Below, piece after piece: positions 9,679 to 18,190 of a stretch of DNA of 64,000 nucleotides. Both the position numbers and the translations under genes were made by a program. Below the pieces are notes generated by a model. The model did no database searches and was not told the origin of the DNA. It saw only the letters and a program-made list of their open reading frames with translations. The stretch is from contig BRLC01000025.1 in NCBI GenBank assembly GCA_024343425.1, positions 310,001-374,000 on the forward strand. Direction: 5' to 3'. How positions within the stretch are numbered: position 1 is the first letter of the stretch; every line of letters begins with the position of its first letter. The stretch comes from Rhizobiaceae bacterium MnEN-MB40S (GTDB lineage Bacteria; Pseudomonadota; Alphaproteobacteria; Rhizobiales; Rhizobiaceae).

Positions 9679-10596
9679 TCAAGCCGCTTCCTGAAGAGGG
9701 TCAACCGGACGCGCGTCGATGAATTCCGCGACCAGCGATCCGATCTCCGGGGCGTTGAGAATACGGCGGTGACCCAGCCCCTCGGCCCGTTCCAGACGCA
9801 CATGGCTGCCTGCCGCGACGAATTCCTCGGCCGCGCTCCAGGAAACCTCCTTGTCGTCTGGCGCATGGATGACAAGCGCGGGGATCGGCATTGCCGCAAG
9901 CAGCCGCGTTCCAACGAAACACGACAGCGGACGGCCCGTGACTTTCTGAACCCGACCATAAAGGGCGTTGCGCGCCGCCTCCGGCAGGCCAATCCAATCG
10001 GCGAACTGGACAAAGACTTCCGCGATGTTGTTCGGCGCGGAAATCAGGACCAGCTTGCGGGGCGTTCTCGCCGCCACGCCGCAAACCGTGCCTCGCGCGG
10101 AATTGAGCGCAACTGCTCCGCCGAAGGAATGTCCGACAACCGCCGAGAACGGACCAAATTCCCGCCAGGCCGCGTCGATGGCTTCCACCGCATTCGCCAT
10201 CGTCAGGCTGCGCCCGGACGATTGTCCGTGACCGGGAAGGTCGACAGCAACGACGTTGCGGCCGCTGTCCCTGACCTTCTCGATCAGGCCAATCATGTAT
10301 TCCGATCGCGATCCCCAGCCATGAACGACCAGCACGGTTTCGGCGCTGTACATGCGATTGCTTCCGCGGAAATGATGCGCGTGGAGGCAGCCGGTCGATA
10401 TCACAAGCTGTGTCGCGCTCGCCGAAACCATTCGACTGCGGGCGTCATTCAGCGCCCGACGGGCCTTGACGGTGGAAGGCTTTTTCGACGGCGTGCGGCT
10501 GAACAGGCGAAACGCCATGGCGCCCGCCACATCTGGAGAAATTCGTCCAGCAATATCAAAGACAAGCCGGGTGACCTTTTGGCTGAAAGATGTCAT
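9679..10596 (-). CDS. Alpha/beta hydrolase
   Basis: 305-residue alpha/beta-fold serine hydrolase. The oxyanion segment is VHGWGS at about 91-96, the nucleophile elbow GHSFGG places Ser157, the acid Asp is in 'VIHAPDDKEV', and the catalytic His is in 'AEGLGHRRIL'. The N-terminal about 60 residues are extra compared with minimal hydrolases and contain no obvious signal peptide. The substrate is unknown. It is divergently transcribed from a MarR regulator across 47 nt that contain two inverted repeats. It is therefore a likely target of that regulator, as in many MarR/hydrolase pairs. Confidence 0.87.
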   Translation of the reverse strand: MTSFSQKVTRLVFDIAGRISPDVAGAMAFRLFSRTPSKKPSTVKARRALNDARSRMVSASATQLVISTGCLHAHHFRGSNRMYSAETVLVVHGWGSRSEYMIGLIEKVRDSGRNVVAVDLPGHGQSSGRSLTMANAVEAIDAAWREFGPFSAVVGHSFGGAVALNSARGTVCGVAARTPRKLVLISAPNNIAEVFVQFADWIGLPEAARNALYGRVQKVTGRPLSCFVGTRLLAAMPIPALVIHAPDDKEVSWSAAEEFVAAGSHVRLERAEGLGHRRILNAPEIGSLVAEFIDARPVDPLQEAA

Positions 10597-10615
10597 ATTC
10601 GGAATCTCTAAAACA

Positions 10616-10629
10616 GTTCAAGCATGAAC
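10616..10629. promoter_or_regulatory. Inverted repeat in the hydrolase/marR divergent region (site 1)
   Basis: GTTCA-AGCA-TGAAC: perfect 5-nt arms in the 47-nt gap between the divergent hydrolase and MarR starts. Size and position are as expected for a MarR dimer site, but arms this short can arise by chance. Confidence 0.4.
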
Positions 10630-10632
10630 AAT

Positions 10633-10645
10633 ATAGTACAACTAT
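10633..10645. promoter_or_regulatory. Inverted repeat overlapping the marR start codon (site 2)
   Basis: ATAGT-ACA-ACTAT: perfect 5-nt arms, AT-rich, only 3 nt from site 1. It overlaps the A and T of the MarR start codon at 10644. An AT-rich palindrome here could let the regulator block its own gene and the divergent hydrolase. Confidence 0.45.
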
Positions 10646-11102
10646 GAACAATAATCAACCGCTCCCCTGGGACAACAAGAGATTCTGGAACTGGATCGCC
10701 GTCGCCCGCGCCTGTCATGTCGTAAAACAGCGCCTTGCAAAGGAACTGGCGCCGCTGGACATCAAGCTTCCGCATTTCGACATTCTGGCGAACATCTATC
10801 GAAGCGAGGGGATATCCCAGCAGGATCTTGCGCACAAACTGCTGGTCGGACGCTCCAATATCAGCATGTTGCTGCCGCAGATCGAGAAACGAGGACTGAT
10901 CGAGCGCCGGCCGGACAGTGACGACAAGCGCGTCCTCCGGCTCTATCTCACAGACAAGGGACGTGAAATAGCCCGCAAGGGACTGGATATCGAGGTCGGC
11001 CTCATCGAAATGTCGATGTCGACCAGCACGCCGGAAGAATGCGACCTCGTCGGCGATGTCATGAAGCGCATGATCGCGAATATGGAAGAGCCGTACGACT
11101 AG
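10644..11102 (+). CDS. MarR family transcriptional regulator
   Basis: 152-residue winged-helix regulator. The MarR core is clear: dimerisation helix 'FWNWIAVARACHVVKQRLAKELAPL', helix-turn-helix 'GISQQDLAHKLLVGRSNISMLLPQIEKRGLIERR', and the wing 'DSDDKRVLRLYLTDKGREIA'. The ATG at 10644 gives the usual N-terminus; a longer in-frame ORF begins inside the hydrolase gene and is rejected. It probably represses itself and the divergent alpha/beta hydrolase through the palindromes at 10616-10645. The ligand is unknown. Confidence 0.87.
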   Translation: MNNNQPLPWDNKRFWNWIAVARACHVVKQRLAKELAPLDIKLPHFDILANIYRSEGISQQDLAHKLLVGRSNISMLLPQIEKRGLIERRPDSDDKRVLRLYLTDKGREIARKGLDIEVGLIEMSMSTSTPEECDLVGDVMKRMIANMEEPYD

Positions 11103-11107
11103 CGTCG

Positions 11108-11476
11108 TTATCGAGGCCTGTCGGCGCGCTCGCGGGTCATTCCCTTTTCGCTGAGTTCGTCGAGGTAGGCCCGCCACAGGCGATCCTGTTCGCTGCCGAG
11201 TTCTTGCAGATAGGTCCAGGTGTAAATGCCGGTGTCGTGCATGTCGTCGAAGCCGATCCTGACGGCGTAGTTGCCTACGGGCTGCACCGAAACGATCTCG
11301 ACATTGATCTTGCCTGGAACGGTCACGCGCTGATCGGGTGAATGGCCCTGCACTTCCGCCGACGGCGACAGAACGCGCAACATTTCGGCGCTCAGCGCAT
11401 AGACGTCGCCACTATCGAAACTGACGGTCAAAACCCGCCGGTCCTTTGAAACTCTTATCTCGCTTGGTCTTGCCAT
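11108..11476 (-). CDS. DUF971 (gamma-butyrobetaine hydroxylase-like N-terminal domain) protein
   Basis: 122-residue stand-alone DUF971 domain, the same fold as the N-terminus of gamma-butyrobetaine hydroxylase. Family features include 'LTVSFDSGDVYALSAEMLRVLSPSAEVQGH', 'VEIVSVQPVGNYAVRIGFDDMHDTGIYTWTYL' and the C-terminal 'LWRAYLDEL'. The conserved HDTGIY segment is typical. Members are often near Fe-S, Mrp or molybdopterin genes, and here it is divergent from moaA across 166 nt. The biochemical role is not established. Confidence 0.85.
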   Translation of the reverse strand: MARPSEIRVSKDRRVLTVSFDSGDVYALSAEMLRVLSPSAEVQGHSPDQRVTVPGKINVEIVSVQPVGNYAVRIGFDDMHDTGIYTWTYLQELGSEQDRLWRAYLDELSEKGMTRERADRPR

Positions 11477-11642
11477 GATTCGATCCAGTCAAATGGGCTA
11501 TTGAATTGACGCTGTCAGGCGACGGGCATACACCTGTCGTCAGAACGAATTGCCAGCGCCGACTTGACGAAAACATCCTCCGGCGCGACATAGATGGTTT
11601 GGGGGAATATTTAAAGTTCATCCTGACCGTTCTGGAGCATTG

Positions 11643-12695
11643 ATGACGCAGCAGCGTATTACGGACATTGTGGAACACGGTAACAATCGAGCGGACAACG
11701 CCTCGATGATCGATCCATTCGGCCGTTCAATCGACTATTTGCGCGTTTCCGTGACCGATCGCTGCGACTTCCGCTGCACCTATTGCATGGCGGAGCACAT
11801 GACCTTTCTTCCGAAGAAAGACCTGCTGTCGCTGGAGGAACTGGACCGGCTCTGCACTGTCTTCATTGAAAAAGGCGTCCGCCGTCTGCGGCTGACCGGC
11901 GGCGAGCCGCTGGTCCGCAAAAACGTCATGCACCTGATCGAGGGCCTCTCGCGCCACTTGCGCTCCGGCGCTCTCGACGAACTGACCCTGACGTCCAACG
12001 GCTCACAACTCTTCCGGTTCGCGGATCAACTGGCGGACTTCGGCGTGCGCCGAATCAATGTGTCGCTGGACACGCTTGATCCCGACAAGTTTCGCCAGAT
12101 CACCCGCTGGGGCAATCTGGACCGCGTCATGGCCGGTCTCAAGAGCGCCAGGAAGGCCGGCTTGAAGATCAAGATAAACACCGTCGCCCTGAAGGATTTC
12201 AATGATCAGGAAATACCCGAATTGATTCGCTGGGCGCATGGCGAAGGCATGGACATGACCGTGATCGAGACCATGCCGATGGGTGAAATCGAGGAAGACC
12301 GCACCGATCATTATCTGCCGCTGTCTGTCCTGCGGGCAAATCTCGCCGACACCTTCGACATGCGCGACATCCCCTACAAGACCGGCGGCCCTGCGCGTTA
12401 TGTCGAGATCGCCGAAACCGGCGGCCGTCTCGGCTTCATCACGCCGATGACCCACAATTTCTGCGAAAGCTGCAACCGCGTGCGCATTACATGCACCGGA
12501 ACACTGTATATGTGCCTTGGACAGGACGACGCCGCTGATTTGCGCGCGCCGCTGCGCAACTCCGAAGGCAACGAAGCCCTTTCCAATGCGATCGACGCTG
12601 CAATCGCCCGCAAACCCAAGGGACACGATTTTATTATAGACCGCCGGAACAACCGGCCCGCAGTCGCAAGACATATGAGCGTCACCGGAGGATGA
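11643..12695 (+). CDS. moaA: GTP 3',8-cyclase, molybdenum cofactor biosynthesis
   Basis: Radical-SAM enzyme that starts molybdopterin synthesis by converting GTP to 3',8-cyclo-7,8-dihydro-GTP. In the 350-residue protein the SAM-cluster cysteines are C41, C45 and C48 (CDFRCTYC) and the second [4Fe-4S] cluster uses about C274, C277 and C291 (CESCNRVR...LYMC). The chain ends in GG, as is typical and needed for activation of the SAM cluster. The ATG at 11643 follows CTGGAG; a TTG three bases earlier is less likely. A hairpin terminator candidate follows. MoaC, MoaD and MoaE are not in the window. Confidence 0.96.
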   Translation: MTQQRITDIVEHGNNRADNASMIDPFGRSIDYLRVSVTDRCDFRCTYCMAEHMTFLPKKDLLSLEELDRLCTVFIEKGVRRLRLTGGEPLVRKNVMHLIEGLSRHLRSGALDELTLTSNGSQLFRFADQLADFGVRRINVSLDTLDPDKFRQITRWGNLDRVMAGLKSARKAGLKIKINTVALKDFNDQEIPELIRWAHGEGMDMTVIETMPMGEIEEDRTDHYLPLSVLRANLADTFDMRDIPYKTGGPARYVEIAETGGRLGFITPMTHNFCESCNRVRITCTGTLYMCLGQDDAADLRAPLRNSEGNEALSNAIDAAIARKPKGHDFIIDRRNNRPAVARHMSVTGG

Positions 12696-12705
12696 CGACG
12701 TTCCC

Positions 12706-12725
12706 GGCCGGGTTCCCCGGCCTTT
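12706..12725 (+). terminator. Probable terminator after moaA
   Basis: Perfect 7-bp stem GGCCGGG (12706-12712) / CCCGGCC (12716-12722) with a TTC loop, followed by a short TTT. It lies 10 nt past the moaA stop and before the exporter genes. The T-tract is weak, so termination may be partial. Confidence 0.55.
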
Positions 12726-12753
12726 CGTGCTTCCGACAAGAAGCTGAGTAGCC

Positions 12754-13647
12754 ATGCCGCTTTCATCCAACATGAAAGGGGCGTTGTTCATGACGCTGGC
12801 CATGGCTGGCTTCGTGACCAATGACGCCCTTTTGAAACGCGTCGCCGAGGATATCAGCATGAATCAGGCGATCGTGCTGCGCGGCTTCTTCGGCACGATC
12901 TGGATTTACCTGATCGCGCGCCGGTTTGGAGCGTTGCGACCTTTGAAGACGGCGTTCGGGCGGCTGCCGGCGCTGCGCACGCTCGGCGAAGTGATGGGAA
13001 CCGTATTCTTTCTCACTGCGCTGACGCATATCGAACTTGCCAACGCCTCAGCCATTCTGCAGGCGCTGCCTCTTGCGATTACCCTCGGTGGGGCGCTTTT
13101 CCTGAAAGAACCGGTCGGCTGGCGGCGCCTCCTTGCGATTCTCGCCGGTTTTTTTGGCGTCATGCTGATCATTCGGCCAGGTCTCGCCGGGTTTTCAGCC
13201 TGGACGATACTCATCGTATTCGCGGTCTTCTCGGCGACGCTTCGCGACCTGTGCACCCGTGCAATGGATCGCAACATCCCGTCGCTATACCTGTCACTGA
13301 TCGCGGCGCCGGCGGTCGCCATCGCCGGGCTTGTCATGTGCGCATTCGAGGGACGTTGGGATCCGATCAGCTGGACGCATCTGGCGATGCTTGTCGGCGC
13401 ATCGATTTTCATGCTTGTCGGCTATCAGTTCATTGTCCTGGCGATGCGGGAGGGCGAGATACCAATCGTCACGCCATTCCGCTACACGAGCCTTCTTTGG
13501 GCGGTGTTGTTCGGCATGCTGATTTTCGGAGATTTTCCGGACGCCCTGACGCTTCTGGGAGGAGCGATCATTGTCGCTTCTGGTCTTTATACGCTCTACC
13601 GCGAGCAGGTGGTGTTGAAGCGCAACGCCGGGGAGGTTGATTCATGA
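12754..13647 (+). CDS. EamA/DMT-family transporter
   Basis: 297-residue inner-membrane protein of the drug/metabolite transporter superfamily, with about ten hydrophobic segments arranged as two EamA repeats (roughly 5-140 and 150-285). The end of the first repeat shows the pattern 'ASAILQALPLAITLGGALFLKEPVGWRRLLAILAGFFGVMLII', and the second repeats it with 'IPIVTPFRYTSLLWAVLFGMLIFGD'. Substrate unknown; exporters of this type move metabolites or amino acids. Its stop overlaps the next gene by 4 nt (ATGA), so it is coupled to an MFS exporter. The two sit inside the molybdenum-cofactor block. Confidence 0.85.
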   Translation: MPLSSNMKGALFMTLAMAGFVTNDALLKRVAEDISMNQAIVLRGFFGTIWIYLIARRFGALRPLKTAFGRLPALRTLGEVMGTVFFLTALTHIELANASAILQALPLAITLGGALFLKEPVGWRRLLAILAGFFGVMLIIRPGLAGFSAWTILIVFAVFSATLRDLCTRAMDRNIPSLYLSLIAAPAVAIAGLVMCAFEGRWDPISWTHLAMLVGASIFMLVGYQFIVLAMREGEIPIVTPFRYTSLLWAVLFGMLIFGDFPDALTLLGGAIIVASGLYTLYREQVVLKRNAGEVDS

Positions 13648-14858
13648 GTGGATTTCTAAACAGGCGAACGCCACCAACCATCATCACGCTGGTTATCATG
13701 GCAGGCCTCGGCCCGTTGAACATGAACATCATATTGCCAGCCCTGCCGGCGATCGAGAGTCATTTTCAGACCCCTTATGTGGCGGTCCAGTTGCTGATTT
13801 CAGCCTATCTGGCGATGACGGCGCTGGTCCAGATTGCACTCGGGCCCCTCTCCGACCGTTACGGCCGGCGTCCTGTGATGCTCGTCAGCATCATGATCAC
13901 GCTCGTCTCGACTCTTGGATGCATTTACGCTCCGAACTTCGAGGTTCTGCTGATATCGCGATTGGTCACGACCGCGGTCGTATCGGGCATAGCCCTGTCG
14001 CGCGCCGTGATCCGAGACCTGGTCGAACCGGATGAAGCGGCGAGCATGATCGGCTACGTCACCATGGGCATGGCCGTCATGCCGATGTTGGGACCGGCCA
14101 TTGGCGGTTATCTCAGCGAACTCTATGGCTGGCAGTCCACTTTCTGGGTGGGATTTGTTTTCACTCTGATCGTCCTGTGGCTCGTCTATTTCGACCTCGG
14201 GGAAACCAATCAGCACAAGAGTTCGAGTTTCCGGCAGCAGATCGGCGCCTATCCGGAACTCTTCAGATCGCGCCGCTTCTGGGGCTACTCGTTGTGCGCG
14301 GCCTTCACCGTCGGCGCTTTCTTCGCCTTCCTGGGCGGCGGCCCCTATGTCGCCACGGAAATGCTCGACATGAGCCCGGCCACTCTTGGCGCCTATTTCG
14401 CCCTGACGGCAATCGGCTACATGGTTGGCAACTTCTTTTCAGGCATGTTCGCGCGCCGGGTCGGCATCAACAGGATGATGCTGATCGGAAACACGATCGC
14501 CGCAAGCGGCATGCTCCTTGCGTTTGTCGTGTTCAAACTGGGGCTTCATCACCCGATTTCGTTCTTCGGCTGCATGTCCTTCATCGGCCTCGGCAATGGC
14601 ATCACCCTGCCGAGCGCGAACGCCGGCATTGTCAGTGTCCGTCCGCATCTGGCCGGATCGGCCTCCGGGCTGGGCGGCGCGATCATGGTTGGCGGCGGCG
14701 CAGTGCTTTCGGTCGTCGCCGGTTCTCTTCTCGGACCGGACACAGGCCCCTATCCGCTGATTTTCGTGATCATGCTGTCTTCGATTGCAGGCATGGTTTC
14801 AACGCTTTACGTTATTCACGTTGACCGGCTGGTTGCAAAAGAGAACACCGGCGCCTGA
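13644..14858 (+). CDS. Bcr/CflA-type MFS multidrug efflux transporter
   Basis: 404-residue major-facilitator protein with 12 predicted membrane segments. The cytoplasmic loop between segments 2 and 3 has the MFS signature 'GPLSDRYGRRPVML', and motif C-like 'LGPAIGGYL' follows segment 5, which marks drug:proton antiporters. The overall layout fits the Bcr/CflA subfamily. It overlaps the preceding DMT gene by 4 nt and is followed after 8 nt by the fdhD-like gene. It may therefore be on the same transcript as the cofactor genes, though a functional link is not evident. Confidence 0.85.
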   Translation: MSGFLNRRTPPTIITLVIMAGLGPLNMNIILPALPAIESHFQTPYVAVQLLISAYLAMTALVQIALGPLSDRYGRRPVMLVSIMITLVSTLGCIYAPNFEVLLISRLVTTAVVSGIALSRAVIRDLVEPDEAASMIGYVTMGMAVMPMLGPAIGGYLSELYGWQSTFWVGFVFTLIVLWLVYFDLGETNQHKSSSFRQQIGAYPELFRSRRFWGYSLCAAFTVGAFFAFLGGGPYVATEMLDMSPATLGAYFALTAIGYMVGNFFSGMFARRVGINRMMLIGNTIAASGMLLAFVVFKLGLHHPISFFGCMSFIGLGNGITLPSANAGIVSVRPHLAGSASGLGGAIMVGGGAVLSVVAGSLLGPDTGPYPLIFVIMLSSIAGMVSTLYVIHVDRLVAKENTGA

Positions 14859-14866
14859 GGCGTGCA

Positions 14867-15757
14867 ATGGCAAACACGAGTTTTTTGGTCCGACCCGATC
14901 CCGACGATCCGAAGCTTTCACGCGAAGTGGATGGCGTCGACCAGGACGGCATTCCGGTCACCACCCGGGTGGTGACGGAGAAACCGCTGACGCTTTACCT
15001 CAACCGGCAGGAGATCGTCACGATGATGACCATTGGCGATTATCCGGACCTTCTGGCCGTCGGCTATCTGCGCAACCAGCACATGCTGTCGCCCGATGAC
15101 GCGATTACCGCCATTGATTACGACGACGAACTGGACGTCGTCGTCGTCCGCACGGAGCGCGAAACCGATTACGAAGAAAAGATGCAGAAGAAGGTCAGGA
15201 CATCCGGCTGCGCGCAGGGCACCGTCTTCGGCGACGTGATGGAGGGATTTGATTCCATTAGCCTGTCGGAAACGGCGACTATCCGCACCTCGTGGCTCCT
15301 TGCATTGACGAAAGCGATCAACACCGAACCGTCTCTCTATCTTGCAGCCGGCGCCATACATGGCTGCGTGCTGTGCGAGGAAGACCGGCCACTGGTCTAT
15401 ATGGAGGACGTCGGGCGACACAACGCCGTAGACAAGATCGCCGGCTGGATGTTCATGAACAAGGTCCCACCGGACAACAAGATCTTCTATACGACCGGCC
15501 GGCTCACATCAGAAATGGTGATCAAGACGGCGATGATGGGGATTCCGATCCTGGTTTCGCGGTCAGGTTTTACGGCCTGGGGCGTCGATCTGGCGCGCAA
15601 GGTTGGATTGACGCTGATCGGTCGCGCGCGTGGAAAACGTTTCGTGGCGCTCTCTGCGAGGCAGCGCATCGTCTATGACCTCGACACGCAGGCCGTGGAC
15701 GACGAGGATACGGGTAGCGGAAAACGGCGCTCCGAGGCTGCAGAGGCCGGCCCATGA
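14867..15757 (+). CDS. fdhD: FdhD-like sulfurtransferase lacking the usual CxxC
   Basis: FdhD moves sulfur from IscS to the molybdenum cofactor of formate dehydrogenase. This 296-residue protein has the family core: 'PLTLYLNRQEIVTMMTIGDYPDLLAVGYL', 'EDVGRHNAVDKIAGW' at about 180-194, 'YTTGRLTSEMV' and 'LVSRSGFTAWGVDLARK'. The essential CxxC loop of E. coli FdhD is here SGCAQG (C115 to G118), with a single cysteine. A different CxxC pair, C167/C170 (GCVLC), lies just before the EDVGRHN motif. It may be a divergent member serving another molybdoenzyme; no formate dehydrogenase is in the window. Its stop overlaps mobA by 4 nt. Confidence 0.85.
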   Translation: MANTSFLVRPDPDDPKLSREVDGVDQDGIPVTTRVVTEKPLTLYLNRQEIVTMMTIGDYPDLLAVGYLRNQHMLSPDDAITAIDYDDELDVVVVRTERETDYEEKMQKKVRTSGCAQGTVFGDVMEGFDSISLSETATIRTSWLLALTKAINTEPSLYLAAGAIHGCVLCEEDRPLVYMEDVGRHNAVDKIAGWMFMNKVPPDNKIFYTTGRLTSEMVIKTAMMGIPILVSRSGFTAWGVDLARKVGLTLIGRARGKRFVALSARQRIVYDLDTQAVDDEDTGSGKRRSEAAEAGP

Positions 15758-16416
15758 CAATTGCGCGGGAAGCAATTGTCGGCTGCATACTCGCCGGCGG
15801 CCTGTCGCGGCGGATGGGCGGGAACGACAAAGCCCTGATCAGGCTCGGTCCTCTGCCTATGATCGCGCACGTGGCCCAACGATTGAGACCACAGGTCAGC
15901 GACCTTGTTATCAACACGAATGGCGACCCTGATCTCTACGGCGACTTTTCCCTGCCGATCGTCAAGGACAGTATAGCCGGATTTGCAGGCCCCCTCGCCG
16001 GTATCGCCGCCGGCATGGAATGGGCGCTGCAACAGCGCAGCGACGCAACGCATCTGGCGACCGCCGCCGCGGATACGCCATTCTTTCCAGCCGACCTGGT
16101 TGCGCGCCTTTCGGATGGAACGCGCGGCGACGCGGATTGCATCGTTCTGGCCTCGTCGCGCGCGCACCGGCATCCCGTATTCGGCCTCTGGCCGCTCGCT
16201 CTCCACAGGGATCTTGCAAGGTGGATGCGCACGACCGACAGCTACAAGGTGATGGCCTGGGTCGAACGACATCCGTGGCGGATTGTCGAATTCCATGACA
16301 TCGATGCGCATCCAAATGGCATAGACCCGTTTTTCAACGCCAATACGCCGCAGGAGCTCGCGGAAGCCGAAACTCTGCTCGCTACGATCAAATCCGGATC
16401 GGGAGACGAGAGGTGA
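15754..16416 (+). CDS. mobA: Molybdenum cofactor guanylyltransferase
   Basis: Transfers GMP from GTP to molybdopterin to give the guanine-dinucleotide form. The 220-residue nucleotidyltransferase has the signature loop 'ILAGGLSRRMGGNDKAL' at about 12-28 and the metal-binding Asp in 'AAADTPFFP'. Its start overlaps fdhD (ATGA) and its stop overlaps mobB (GTGA), so it lies in the middle of a translationally coupled chain. Xanthine-dehydrogenase-family enzymes such as that at 48.5-52.2 kb often use the cytosine form made by the paralogue MocA; the loop sequence here fits MobA better, but this is a judgement. Confidence 0.92.
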   Translation: MTIAREAIVGCILAGGLSRRMGGNDKALIRLGPLPMIAHVAQRLRPQVSDLVINTNGDPDLYGDFSLPIVKDSIAGFAGPLAGIAAGMEWALQQRSDATHLATAAADTPFFPADLVARLSDGTRGDADCIVLASSRAHRHPVFGLWPLALHRDLARWMRTTDSYKVMAWVERHPWRIVEFHDIDAHPNGIDPFFNANTPQELAEAETLLATIKSGSGDER

Positions 16417-16922
16417 AGCCGCGCATTTTCGGCATCGCCGGCTGGAAGAATTCCGGCAAGACCGGCCTCACCGTCCGCCTCGTCGAGGAATTGAGCCGTC
16501 GCGGTTGGCGGGTCTCGACCGTCAAACATGCGCATCACGCTTTCGATGTTGATCAGGAGGGCACAGACAGCCGTCGTCACAGGGATGCGGGAGCCGGTGA
16601 AGTGATGATCGTCTCGCAGAACCGCTGGGCCTTGATGCACGAACTGCGGGAGGAGGACGAGCCGGATTTCGTGTCCGTGATCGACCGGCTGTCGCCGTGC
16701 GACATCATCATCGTGGAAGGCTACAAGCGGGAAGATCATCCTAAGATCGAGACGCGGCGCATGAACTCGGCGCCTGGCAAGCCCATCTCCGACGGTAATT
16801 CATCATTCGTGGCGATCGCGTCCGACCACCCGGTCGACGGCGCCGCGCTTCCCGTATTCGATCTCGACGACACTGTCGCCATCGCCGATTTTGTAGAACG
16901 ACACACGGGTTTGCGACGATGA
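16413..16922 (+). CDS. mobB: Molybdopterin-guanine dinucleotide biosynthesis adaptor MobB
   Basis: 169-residue P-loop GTP-binding protein that assists MobA. Walker A is 'GWKNSGKTG' at about 10-18, followed by 'VSTVKHAHHAFDVDQEGTDSRRHRDAGA', a segment strongly characteristic of MobB, and 'IIIVEGYKREDHPKIE'. It starts with GTG at 16413, overlapping the mobA stop, and ends overlapping the moeA start (ATGA). It has normal length for the family. Confidence 0.93.
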   Translation: MKPRIFGIAGWKNSGKTGLTVRLVEELSRRGWRVSTVKHAHHAFDVDQEGTDSRRHRDAGAGEVMIVSQNRWALMHELREEDEPDFVSVIDRLSPCDIIIVEGYKREDHPKIETRRMNSAPGKPISDGNSSFVAIASDHPVDGAALPVFDLDDTVAIADFVERHTGLRR

Positions 16923-18184
16923 CCCGAACCGCGTCCCTGCTGAACGACTGTTTCCTGCACGACAAGGACCGCCTGCGCCACAGCGAGGTGCTCGACCTTC
17001 TGAAGGAACGGCTTACGACCGTGGCTGAACCTGAAAATTGCACGTTTTCAGAGGCGCTTGGCCGGTTTCTTTCAACGCCTGTGGTTGCGCCCCGCGACGT
17101 GCCGCTGCACGACAACAGCGCTGTGGATGGATTTGCCTTCTCGCACGCCGACTACCAGCAATCAGGAACGCTGCGCACCGGGCCCGTGATCGCCGCCGGC
17201 GATCTGGCCGATTACTCTCTGGGCAAAGGTGAAGCGGCGCGGATCTTTACCGGCGCAGTGATCCCCGAGGGCGCCGACACTGTCGCCATGCAGGAGGACT
17301 GCACAGTCACGGACGATCAGGTCGATGTGCCGCCCGGCCTGAAGAACGGGGCGAACCTTCGGAAAGCTGGAGAAGACATCAAATCCGGCAACACCGTAAT
17401 ACCGCAGGGCAAGCGTCTGCGCCCGCAGGAGATCGCGTCCCTGGCGTCGCTCGGGCTGTCAGAGGTTCCTGTTTTTCGGCCGATCAGGGTCGCAATCATC
17501 TCGACCGGAAATGAATTGCTGGAAACCGGACAAGCAACGCCGATCACAGCCGGCCAGGTCTTCGATTCCAACAGCGCGATGTTGGTTTCGCTCTGTGCTT
17601 CGCTTCCCGTGACCGTCAGCCGTCTCGGCATCGTGCCGGACATCGCCTCCAACGTCGAAGAAACGATCGCTCGCGCGGCGGCGGACCATGATGTTATCCT
17701 GACGACCGGAGGAGCCTCGCGCGGCGATGAAGACCACGTTGTCGCCACCATCGACCGGCTCGGCAAACGCCACGCATGGCAGATTGCGATCAAGCCCGGC
17801 AGGCCGATGACATTCGGCCAGATCGGCGATTGCGTTTTCATGGGACTGCCCGGAAATCCGGTCGCCGCTTTCGTATGTTTCCTGCTGTACTGCCGTCCCG
17901 CGCTGACCATTCTCGGCGGTGGAGACTATGTCGAGCCGACGCGATTTCAGGTGGCCGCCGGATTTACGATCGATCGCAAGAAACCCGACAGGCGCGAATT
18001 TCTTCGTGGATGGCTGACAAACGGCGAAAGCGGCCTGGTCGCCCGGAAATTCGAGCGGGACGGTTCCGGCCTGATATCCGGACTGCGGGCCGCCGACGGG
18101 CTGATCGAACTGGACGAAGAGACCCGGTCGGTCGCACCCGGGCAGATGATCTCCTACATACCGTTCAACGAATTCGGCGTCTGA
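16919..18184 (+). CDS. moeA: Molybdopterin molybdenumtransferase
   Basis: Inserts molybdate into adenylylated molybdopterin to make active cofactor. The 421-residue protein has the MoeA domain order: N-terminal 'PRDVPLHDNSAVDGFAF', a middle domain with 'ARIFTGAVIPEGADTVAMQED', the cofactor-binding domain with 'AIISTGNELLETGQ', 'VFDSNSAML', 'LTTGGASRGDEDHV' and 'LPGNPVAAFVCF', and a C-terminal beta-barrel. It overlaps mobB by 4 nt and is the last gene of the fdhD-mobA-mobB-moeA chain. It converges with the penicillin-acylase gene, with 6 nt between the stops. Confidence 0.95.
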   Translation: MTRTASLLNDCFLHDKDRLRHSEVLDLLKERLTTVAEPENCTFSEALGRFLSTPVVAPRDVPLHDNSAVDGFAFSHADYQQSGTLRTGPVIAAGDLADYSLGKGEAARIFTGAVIPEGADTVAMQEDCTVTDDQVDVPPGLKNGANLRKAGEDIKSGNTVIPQGKRLRPQEIASLASLGLSEVPVFRPIRVAIISTGNELLETGQATPITAGQVFDSNSAMLVSLCASLPVTVSRLGIVPDIASNVEETIARAAADHDVILTTGGASRGDEDHVVATIDRLGKRHAWQIAIKPGRPMTFGQIGDCVFMGLPGNPVAAFVCFLLYCRPALTILGGGDYVEPTRFQVAAGFTIDRKKPDRREFLRGWLTNGESGLVARKFERDGSGLISGLRAADGLIELDEETRSVAPGQMISYIPFNEFGV

Positions 18185-18190
18185 TCCCGG

